64,000 nucleotides of DNA, taken from contig CM073518.1 of assembly GCA_037074615.1 (NCBI GenBank), positions 13,778,501 through 13,842,500 of the forward strand. Direction: 5' to 3'. This document shows, one piece after another, positions 56,515-64,000 of the stretch. Below the pieces are notes generated by a model. That model was not told the DNA's origin. It made no database searches and was given only the letters and a program-made list of their open reading frames with translations. The position numbers were made by a program, and so were the translations under genes. Every line of letters begins with the position of its first letter. The stretch's first letter is position 1. This DNA comes from Leucaena leucocephala. Lineage: Eukaryota > Streptophyta > Magnoliopsida > Fabales > Fabaceae.

Positions 56515-59500
56515 CTAGGTACAATCATTAATTTGACTAATTCCCATTGACCTAACATGACGCTCATGCTTTGCCTGCACAAGCGGCTTTGTTAGAGGAT
56601 CAGCAACATTATCTTCTCCTGCTACTTTGCATATTTTTATATCACCTCTATCGTTGATTTCTCTGATGAGATGAAACCGCCTGAGTATATGCTTGGTCCT
56701 TTGATGTGACCTAGGCTCTTTGGCCTGTGCAATAGCACCGCTATTGTCACAGAGCAAAGTTATTGGATCTGAGATGGTAGGTATCACCCCTAGTTCTGTG
56801 ATGAACTTCCTGATCCAAACGGCTTCCTTAGCTGCATCAGATGCTGCTATATACTCAGCTTCCGTTGCAGAATCTGCTACAGTGCCCTGCTTAGAGCTCT
56901 TCCAGCTTACTGCTCCATTATTGAGGAGGAATATGTATCCAGACTGCGATTTTTGGTCGTCCTGGTCAGTTTGGAAACTCGCATCTGTGTAACCAGTTAC
57001 ACAGAGCTCATCATCCAATCCACCATAGACCAAGAATAAGTCCTTAGTCCTTCTTAAGTACTTAAGGATATTCTTGACAGCAGTCCAATGGCCCTCACCA
57101 GGGTCCTGTTGGTATCTGCTAGTCATACTTAAGGCAAACGAGACATCCGGTCGAGTACATAACATGGCGTACATGATAGATCCTATGGCCGAGGCATATG
57201 GAACCTTACTCATGCGACCTCGCTGATCAGATGTACTAGGACACAGATCTTTGCTGAGGTGAGTACCATGAGACATGGGTATGAAACCCCTCTTTGATTC
57301 GTGCATACTGAACCTATGCAGTATTTTGTCTATGTATGTACTCTGACTGAGTCCTAGAAGTCTTTTAGATCTATCTCTATAGATCCTGATTCCTAGGATG
57401 TAGGTGGCTTCACCCAAGTCTTTCATCGAGAAAGACTTTCCTAACCAAGACTTGACAATCTGCAAGGTAGGAATGTCATTCCCAATAAGTAGGATGTCAT
57501 CGACATAGAGTACTAAAAACACAACTGTGCTCCCACTAACCTTCTTGTACACACAAGGTTCATCAATGTTTTGAAGAAATCCAAACTCTTTGATTACTTC
57601 ATCAAAACGATGATTCCAACTCCGAGAGGCTTGCTTTAGTCCATAAATGGACCTTTGAAGCTTGCACACTTTACCAGAGTCCTCGGAACGCACAAACCCT
57701 TCAGGTTGTGTCATGTACACGTCCTCAAGGAGCTTTCCATTAAGGAAGGCTGTCTTGACGTCCATCTGCCATATTTCATAGTCATAATATGCTGCAATAG
57801 CAAAGAGGATTCTGATTGATTTGGCCATTGCTACTGGGGAAAAGGTCTCATCATAGTCCACACCATGAGTTTGAGTAAAACCTTTTGCAACCAGTCGTGC
57901 CTTGAAGACATTTACATTGCCATCCATGTCAGTTTTCTCTTTGAAAACCCACTTGCACCCGACGGTTTTTACACCTTCAGGCGGGTCGACTAAGGTCCAA
58001 ACCTGATTGTCGTACATGGATTGCATCTCAGACTTCATGGCACTAAGCCATTTTTCGGAGTTTGGTCCCACTATAGCTTCTCGATAGGTAGTCGGCTCAT
58101 TATGCTCAATGAGCAACACATCACGACTATCAGAAATCAGAAATCCATATCTCTGAGGCTGAAGTCGTGTCCTATTAGACTTTCGTGGACCTTGCGTGAC
58201 TTGAGGAGTCTCAACAACTTGTTGTGAGTCTTCTCTATTTTCCATCTGCAGTTCTGTGGTGTCTTGTAGCTCTCGAACTTCTTCGAGTTGTACCTTACTC
58301 CCACTGGTTCTTTTAGAGATAAATTCTCGTTCAAGAAAGGTACCATTTCTGACAACAAACACTTTGTTATCAGCAGGGTTGTAGACGTAATATCCCTTGG
58401 TTTCCTTAGGATATCCCACAAAAAGGCATTTTGAGGATTTGGGCGCTAATTTGTCTGAGGCTTGTTGCTTAACATAGACCTCGCATCCCCAAATCTTGAG
58501 GAAAGATAAACTAGGCGTCCTCCCAGTCCATATCTCATACGGAGTCTTTTCGATTGCCTTAGATGGAACACGATTTAGTGTGAACGCAGCTGTTTCTAGG
58601 GCATAGCCCCAAAAGGAGGGTGGAAGATCTGTTCGACTCATCATGGATCGAACCATATCTAATAGTGTTCGATTTCTCCGTTCAGAAACGCCATTCCATT
58701 GTGGTGTCCCTGGAGGAGTCAATTGTGAGAGTGTCCCACAATTCCTAAGATGATCTATGAACTCTTGGCTCAAATATTCACCACCCCGATCAGATCGAAG
58801 GGCTTTAATTGTTTTGCCAAGATGGTTTTGTACTTCATTTTGAAATATCTTGAACTTTTCAAAAGATTCAGATTTATGTTTCATTAGATAGATGTACCCA
58901 TATCTGCTAAAATCATCTATGAATGTTATGAAGTACGAATAACCTCCTCTGGCATTTGTGTTCATCGGTCCACACACATCTGTATGTATGAGGCCCAATA
59001 AATCAGTGGCCCTCTCACTGTGCCCAGTGAAAGGTGACTTTGTCATCTTTCCTAACAAGCAAGACTCGCAAGTGTCATATGATTCAAAATCAAATGAGTT
59101 TAGAAATCCATCTTGATGGAGTTTGGAAATGCGTTTCTCATTTATGTGGCCCAGACGACAGTGCCAGAGGTATGTGGGATTCAAATCGTTTGGTTTGACC
59201 CTTTTGGCGGTTATGTTATAGATATTTCCATGATTGGGTTGTTCCAAATTTAATACGTAATGATCAACATGCAAATCACCATGAGCATAGAAAACATCAT
59301 TACGATAAATAGAACATCTACTATTCCCAGCAATGGAAGTGAAACCTTCCTTATCCAAATAAGAAAGTGAAACAATGTTACTACTTAAAGCAGGAACATA
59401 ATAGCAATTGTTCAAAACTAACAAAAGCCCAGTGGGCAGAACTAATTCATAAGTGCCTACAGCTAACGCAGCAACCCTTGCTCTGTTTCCAACTCGTAGG

Positions 59501-60498
59501 TCAACTTCACCCCTTTTCAGCTTCCTACTGTCCTTTAGTCCCTGCACATTCGTACAAATGTGAGAACCACATGCAGTATCTAATACCCATGAGGTGGAAG
59601 TAGAAAGATGAATGTCTATAACATAAATACCTGAAGCGATAGCCCCGCTATCCTTCTTGTTCTTTTTCAGATCTTCGAGGTAGAGTTTGCAATTCCTCTT
59701 CCAATGACCCGGTTCATTGCAGAAGAAGCAGACTCCTTCCTTCGGAGGCTTTGCCTTCTTTGGTGCAGGCTTGGTTTCGGGCTTGCCTGACTCTTTGGTC
59801 TTACCTGATGAGCCATGACCCTTCCCCTTGCCTTTGCCTTTCTTTTTCGTACCCTTTCCTTTCTGAACCATCAAAACACTACTGGGTTTCTTCTTAAGAC
59901 TCGGCTCAGCAGTTTTAAGCATCCCATGCAGTTCAGAAATAGATTTCTCCATGTTGTTCATGTTGTAGTTCATAACAAACTGGTCATAACTTTCCGGGAG
60001 TGAGTTTAAGATCAAATCTGTAGCTAACTCCTGGCTCATGGGAAATCCAAGCCGTTCAAGGTGATCAATGTACCCTTTCATCTTTAAGACATGAGCACTG
60101 ACTGATGCACCTTCAGCCATCTTGCAGGAATGTAAGGCCTTAGTGGTCTCATACCTCTCTTGCCTTGCCTGTTGCTGGAACATTTCCTTGAGATGCACAA
60201 TCATCTCATAAGCCTCCATGTGTTCCAGATCTCTTTGGAGCTCCGGAACCATGGTGGCTAGCATCAAGCATCCCACATCGACAGAGTCTTCCTTATGCTT
60301 CATATAAGCATCTCTCTGAGCTCTAGGAGCATTGGCGGCTGGCTCCTCAGGAATGGGTTGATCTAGGACATGCGCCTTTCTTTCCTGCTTGAGAACAATT
60401 CTCAAGTTCCTAAACCAGTCAAGAAAGTTTGTCCCATTGAGTTTGTCCTTCTCAAGGACAGATCGCAGCGATAATGTAGCAGTATTACTAGTCGTCAT
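56515..60498 (-). CDS. Intact Ty1/Copia Gag-Pol polyprotein (1327 aa)
   Basis: This single frame encodes everything needed for particle formation, reverse transcription and integration. The order is: Copia gag (about 1-240, with a Lys/Gly-rich tail 212-250); zinc knuckle CFFCNEPGHWKRNC (257-270); protease with DTACGS (307-312); GAG-pre-integrase with the HHCC finger (about 440-485); integrase core with D506 (HTDVCGP), D570 (SDRGGEY) and E606 (NGVSERRN); reverse transcriptase (about 835-1080) with D913 (QMDVKTAFLNG) and YVDD at 998-1001; and RNase H (about 1165-1305) with D1172, the TEAEY motif (1212-1216) and D1251. All expected catalytic residues are visible and no stop or frameshift is seen. 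The ATG is followed by TTSNTATLSLRSVLEKDKL and is shared with Copia-2. Copia elements usually make Gag and Pol from one frame, as here. Confidence 0.95.
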   Translation of the reverse strand: MTTSNTATLSLRSVLEKDKLNGTNFLDWFRNLRIVLKQERKAHVLDQPIPEEPAANAPRAQRDAYMKHKEDSVDVGCLMLATMVPELQRDLEHMEAYEMIVHLKEMFQQQARQERYETTKALHSCKMAEGASVSAHVLKMKGYIDHLERLGFPMSQELATDLILNSLPESYDQFVMNYNMNNMEKSISELHGMLKTAEPSLKKKPSSVLMVQKGKGTKKKGKGKGKGHGSSGKTKESGKPETKPAPKKAKPPKEGVCFFCNEPGHWKRNCKLYLEDLKKNKKDSGAIASGIYVIDIHLSTSTSWVLDTACGSHICTNVQGLKDSRKLKRGEVDLRVGNRARVAALAVGTYELVLPTGLLLVLNNCYYVPALSSNIVSLSYLDKEGFTSIAGNSRCSIYRNDVFYAHGDLHVDHYVLNLEQPNHGNIYNITAKRVKPNDLNPTYLWHCRLGHINEKRISKLHQDGFLNSFDFESYDTCESCLLGKMTKSPFTGHSERATDLLGLIHTDVCGPMNTNARGGYSYFITFIDDFSRYGYIYLMKHKSESFEKFKIFQNEVQNHLGKTIKALRSDRGGEYLSQEFIDHLRNCGTLSQLTPPGTPQWNGVSERRNRTLLDMVRSMMSRTDLPPSFWGYALETAAFTLNRVPSKAIEKTPYEIWTGRTPSLSFLKIWGCEVYVKQQASDKLAPKSSKCLFVGYPKETKGYYVYNPADNKVFVVRNGTFLEREFISKRTSGSKVQLEEVRELQDTTELQMENREDSQQVVETPQVTQGPRKSNRTRLQPQRYGFLISDSRDVLLIEHNEPTTYREAIVGPNSEKWLSAMKSEMQSMYDNQVWTLVDPPEGVKTVGCKWVFKEKTDMDGNVNVFKARLVAKGFTQTHGVDYDETFSPVAMAKSIRILFAIAAYYDYEIWQMDVKTAFLNGKLLEDVYMTQPEGFVRSEDSGKVCKLQRSIYGLKQASRSWNHRFDEVIKEFGFLQNIDEPCVYKKVSGSTVVFLVLYVDDILLIGNDIPTLQIVKSWLGKSFSMKDLGEATYILGIRIYRDRSKRLLGLSQSTYIDKILHRFSMHESKRGFIPMSHGTHLSKDLCPSTSDQRGRMSKVPYASAIGSIMYAMLCTRPDVSFALSMTSRYQQDPGEGHWTAVKNILKYLRRTKDLFLVYGGLDDELCVTGYTDASFQTDQDDQKSQSGYIFLLNNGAVSWKSSKQGTVADSATEAEYIAASDAAKEAVWIRKFITELGVIPTISDPITLLCDNSGAIAQAKEPRSHQRTKHILRRFHLIREINDRGDIKICKVAGEDNVADPLTKPLVQAKHERHVRSMGISQINDCT

Positions 60499-61621
60499 GA
60501 TTCTACAATTAAAATATGCAATGTAATTAGTAATCTCCCACTAAATAAACAACCCTCAATGCAATAGTTAGTGGGCTAAGATCCATATTTGGCTCAAACT
60601 TAAGTCCGCTTTGGCAGGACGCTTAGATTAAGTTATTTAGGTAGGTAACACCTTTACCAATTACATCAAATGTAACTCTTAGATATTCATGGGATCCTAT
60701 CATCATATGATCTGGCATGTTCTAATCCCATCTAATGCCTTGAGATCCAAAACCGTTTTGTTAATCTCAATTAAGTCAAACAATAATGAACCTATGAGAG
60801 TAGCACCATTACTCTTTGCTTATCTCCCCAAGATAACTCAAAAGCACCCACTTTGGTGGAGTCCACAATTGAGCGATCAAGGTTTTGACAAGTGTTCATA
60901 AATTGACAGCATTATGACTTAAGATTTCTTTTAGAGGGCCTAATTTAACTATCTGGTTTATAAAACGCATGTTTCTCAGTTCGTATCTCATACAAGTAAT
61001 ATGCATGTGCTGATCTAATCATAAGATGCATAATTCAAACGTGATACAATATGGCTCACCTATCCTAAGTCCCCTCAAGCCAATGAGAGGAGCTCTCTAG
61101 TAAGAAAAGAGAAATTACATATAGAAACCTCTTTTAACATTCGAGGGGAGTGAGATGAGAGGAGAAGGTACATTGAGAGTATATAGAGGAAGGCACGACA
61201 CGCAGGCCGTATTTTTAAAAATTACAACACTTGTAATCTAGAGCCATATTGTTCACCATACCCAAACATTCAAGAATCAATATTCAGATCTAATCGAAGG
61301 GCAAAAAACATTTACAAAGTAACATATGTTACGGTTATGTTGCGCTACGAACAGGTAGCTACGGCGGTCCCGCTAGCCGGTTAGCTGAATTCGGTTTTCA
61401 CAAATAATCACAAATTCGAATTCGGTTTTCTTAGACCCCATCTATGCGGATTGATCAAATCAAAAAGCATCACCACCGATTTCAATTTCCTTTTAGATTC
61501 CTTTTATGTCATACACAACAAGGATTCCATATATGTCACACATACAACGCTTATTATATGATCGGCTACTAATAACATATATCATATAAATCACAAATCA
61601 AGCCTAACTTAAACACAAAAC
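60499..61621 (-). other. Leader of Copia-3
   Basis: About 1.1 kb of non-coding sequence lies between primer site and gag ATG, matching the Copia-2 leader with small indels. It may hold packaging signals, but none is defined by sequence alone. Confidence 0.75.
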
Positions 61622-61623
61622 GG

Positions 61624-61639
61624 CATGGCTCTGATACCA
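61624..61639 (-). other. Primer-binding site, initiator tRNA-Met, Copia-3
   Basis: The minus strand reads TGGTATCAGAGCCATG, one base inside the 5' LTR. It is a perfect match to the common plant Copia primer site. Confidence 0.93.
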
Positions 61640-61640
61640 C

Positions 61641-63548
61641 TGTAAGGAATTGGAAGACACGCAGCGGAAATAAACTTTAAAAATTTTCCATTCCTTGCCA
61701 GGATCTGCCGTATGTGTTTAAGTCAAGTGGAAAGAATCCTTACCCTTAGTGTTGCTCAGCGAATTTCACAGCTTCTCTACGTGGGTGGTGATCTCTTTCT
61801 GATCGCAAGAAATCGACGGAGTGTTCCTCAGCGACCTTCACAGATTCTCTCCGCGGACGGTGGTCTCTTTCCGATCACAAGAAGTCGACGCCTCAGGTCG
61901 GCTTCCTCTACTGGTATCCACACGAACAGCGTTCCAACCACGAACGACGTGCTAGCGTCTCCTGTCCCTCCAAGGCTTTCACAAGTCTCCGTCTCTATTT
62001 CGGCAGTTTCTTGTCTGCAAACCTTTTGCAGATTCCGTTCGGCCTTTTGTGTTCTATGTTATTTTCAAACGTAGCTCCTCCAATCAGATATAGAGGATGC
62101 TATGCGTTTTTCCACCTGACCTAATTGGATTTTGGAGTTAATCTTATATTAATTCCGAATTGATACAATATCATATATTGTATAATTTTATAAGAAACTA
62201 ATTAAATAAAATAATATTAAATCCGTCCCACAGATTTAATTACTTATTTATTTAACTTTAAATAAAGATGAGACTGAGTTATATTTGATTTATTCCCATA
62301 AATCAAATTTGAGATATCCTATCAATTTAAATTTCGAATTTCAAACGTGATAGAGATTTAATTTATCCTTATAAATTAAATCTTATAAATATCTCTTATA
62401 TGAGATATCCTATCAATTTGAATTTCGAATTTCAAACGTGATAGAGATTTAATTTATCCTTATAAATTAAATCTTATAAATATCTCTTATATGAGATATC
62501 CTATCAATTTGAATTTCGAATTCAAACATGATAGGGATTTAATTTATCCTTATAAATTAAATCTCATATATCTCATATATATAATATATATATATACGAA
62601 TTTATATATATACGAATATAAATATAAATAAATATATATATACATTCACCTGGATCTTTCATTGAATCTGGACATGTCTTAGATTCAATGAATCTGGACA
62701 TCATAGCTCGTGTTGGGCTATTTTGTGTGCGACCCTGTAGGCCCATATGAAGTTGGCAGTGGGCCATTTGCTATACTAGCCCACAAGTCGCAAGCGGTCT
62801 CTAGCAAGACATAACAACTACCCAAATCATATGAGGATCGATAAACGATGTAACCTTTTATACAACCATATCATGTCCCTTCTGTCACGCGATATTTTGG
62901 TCATGGATGAGGCATGGATAATGTCATCCTCCTATTCCCGACCGTTACTTTCTCGATCCCTGAGTAGTCTGACTATAGAAATGGAACTACCTTTCCATTA
63001 CAGTATGGCCATACATTTCTCAGACTCACTCATCGAGGGGCCCAGTAATATCTCTCCACGAATGTGAGGGACAAATTCCATCTTGACCATTCACATTCCT
63101 CCGCATGAAAAACCACTAAGCCCAAACATAGTCTTTATGATCACTCGGTCAAAAGTGACTTTTGACTAGGTCAAAGCTGAGCGTTTTGTCATGTAGGAAT
63201 CCATGATGATCTCAGGTCAAAGGGCATATTGACATGGTTTGTATATGAGAGAAGCTTATGACGTTACCCATGCAGTTCTCTCATAGCGGGTCGGTCCAAC
63301 ACCCTGTACTCTTACATGTGCTTATGACTTTGATTTATATCTCTATACATCTTCAAAGTCATACTGGTCTTATTTCATCTGTGCTCCCACATAGATGATC
63401 GACCAGGGACATTTAGGATAATATCATGAATTATCCAAGGATGGTCATCATAGTAAACATGCAAATAATATGATAACTCAATTAATAAATTCATAAATCA
63501 ATAATGTTCATAAGACAATGATTGGCCCCTAGGGCACGATTTCCAACA
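61641..63548 (-). repeat. 5' LTR of Copia-3
   Basis: This 1908-bp LTR is identical as far as I can see to 54472-56379. It includes the 91-bp repeats at 62311, 62402 and 62493. It is followed by the right AGAAT target duplication. Confidence 0.95.
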
Positions 63549-63856
63549 AGAATATCAGTGGTATGAAGAATCTGGATACTGGATTTAAGATCAGAAAGCA
63601 TATTATGGAATCTCAGAAAAATTAGAATTATAAAACAGTCTAATTTTTGGGGAATCGGACTAAGCCGGTACCGGATTAGACTGGAATTTTTCTAGATGCT
63701 TCTTCCCTTAGAAATTTTGCCACATGTCTTATGAGGTGTCCCTTGATGATGTCATAATTGGCTTTTAAGAATAGTTTAATCCAAGAATAAATGTGAGCCA
63801 TTAGATCAAATAGTGCACAAAGTGATCTTGGCCTTCCATTTTCCATTGGATTTTTC

Positions 63857-63864
63857 AATAAATA
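63857..63864 (+). promoter_or_regulatory. Possible TATA box of LTR C3
   Basis: CAATAAATACACCC lies at the position expected from the TATA box of C2 at 40177, with one change in the core. It is weaker than the others. Confidence 0.4.
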
Positions 63865-64000
63865 CACCCATATTTCTAATTCAAAACCACGAAGGAAGAA
63901 CTCTTGGGAAGGCTATGTCAAAATGGAAACTCAAGCCAGGACAAAGAAGAATCCAAAGTCCAAAGTTCAAGCAAGATAGAGATTAAAGGTAAGCAATCTA

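Larger units (their letters stand above)
54472..63548 (-). mobile_element. Copia-3: complete, recently inserted Ty1/Copia element
   Basis: It has a perfect AGAAT duplication (54467-54471 and 63549-63553), two 1908-bp LTRs in which I see no difference, primer site, leader, one uninterrupted gag-pol frame and polypurine tract. Total length is 9077 bp, including a 121-bp duplication inside the 3' LTR edge. By gag and long LTRs it may belong to the Angela/Tork side of Copia, which is inference only. It is inserted in LTR C3. All parts needed for autonomous movement appear present. Confidence 0.95.
53507..64000 (+). mobile_element. LTR C3 (Gypsy family C), hosts Copia-3, runs off the window
   Basis: It starts TGTTATATCCTAATTTTTC and matches C2 and the reverse of C1, for example the block at 53810-53900 against 39350-39440. 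At 54471 it is interrupted by Copia-3 and resumes at 63554. About 1.4 kb of LTR is in view, including AATAAATAC at 63857. Whether it is solo cannot be seen. Confidence 0.78.

Overview
This is plant nuclear DNA, most likely from an angiosperm with a repeat-rich genome. It is heterochromatin-like: almost every base I can assign belongs to LTR retrotransposons nested inside one another. There are no bacterial-type genes, rRNAs, tRNAs or CRISPR arrays. Only two proteins have long open reading frames, and both are Ty1/Copia polyproteins on the minus strand. I could not identify the species. The only candidate non-transposon DNA is 27312-30539 plus 37039-38317, and no host protein could be recognised there.

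Layout. 1-825 is the 3' part of a Gypsy LTR (family S, plus strand) inserted where the reverse transcriptase of Athila-like element A begins. Element A (826-6161, minus) has a 5' LTR, a tRNA-Asp-type primer site, and broken gag and protease. 6167-8292 and 20186-21230 are two halves of an old chromovirus-like Gypsy element C, split by Athila-like element B (8298-20180, target duplication GTAAC). B has gag and protease but no recognisable RT or integrase, and it contains solo LTR S1 (11881-14728, GCGGT). The 5' LTR of C (21234-27311) contains solo LTR S2 (21850-24682, CATAG).

Single-copy-looking DNA then follows, interrupted by Copia-1 (30545-37038), whose left LTR carries a mosaic Gypsy solo LTR (30551-34131, GAAAA). 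From 38318 there is another stack. LTR-like sequence E contains D, a possible SIRE-like solo LTR in minus orientation. D contains solo LTR C2 (38966-42103) and decayed Copia-2 (42111-51232, AGTCC). LTR C3 (53507 to the window end) contains Copia-3 (54472-63548, AGAAT), a complete element with an open 1327-residue polyprotein and LTRs that look identical.

How the parts relate. The target duplications give a relative order: C, E and the host-like DNA are oldest; A, B, D, C2 and Copia-2 are intermediate; S1, S2, Copia-1, the mosaic LTR and Copia-3 are younger. Copia-3 is the only element here that looks capable of supplying reverse transcriptase and integrase. Copia-1 is an in-frame deletion derivative and B lacks pol, so both would depend on enzymes from elsewhere.

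The most unusual observation is a 51-bp-period module built from the 8-bp palindrome GTCGCGAC, in pairs spaced 22 bp apart with 29 bp to the next pair. It occurs in three different retrotransposon lineages: the Copia-2 LTR; the LTR, leader, post-protease and 3' regions of the Athila-like elements; and the leader of chromovirus C. It is absent from the closely related Copia-3 LTR.
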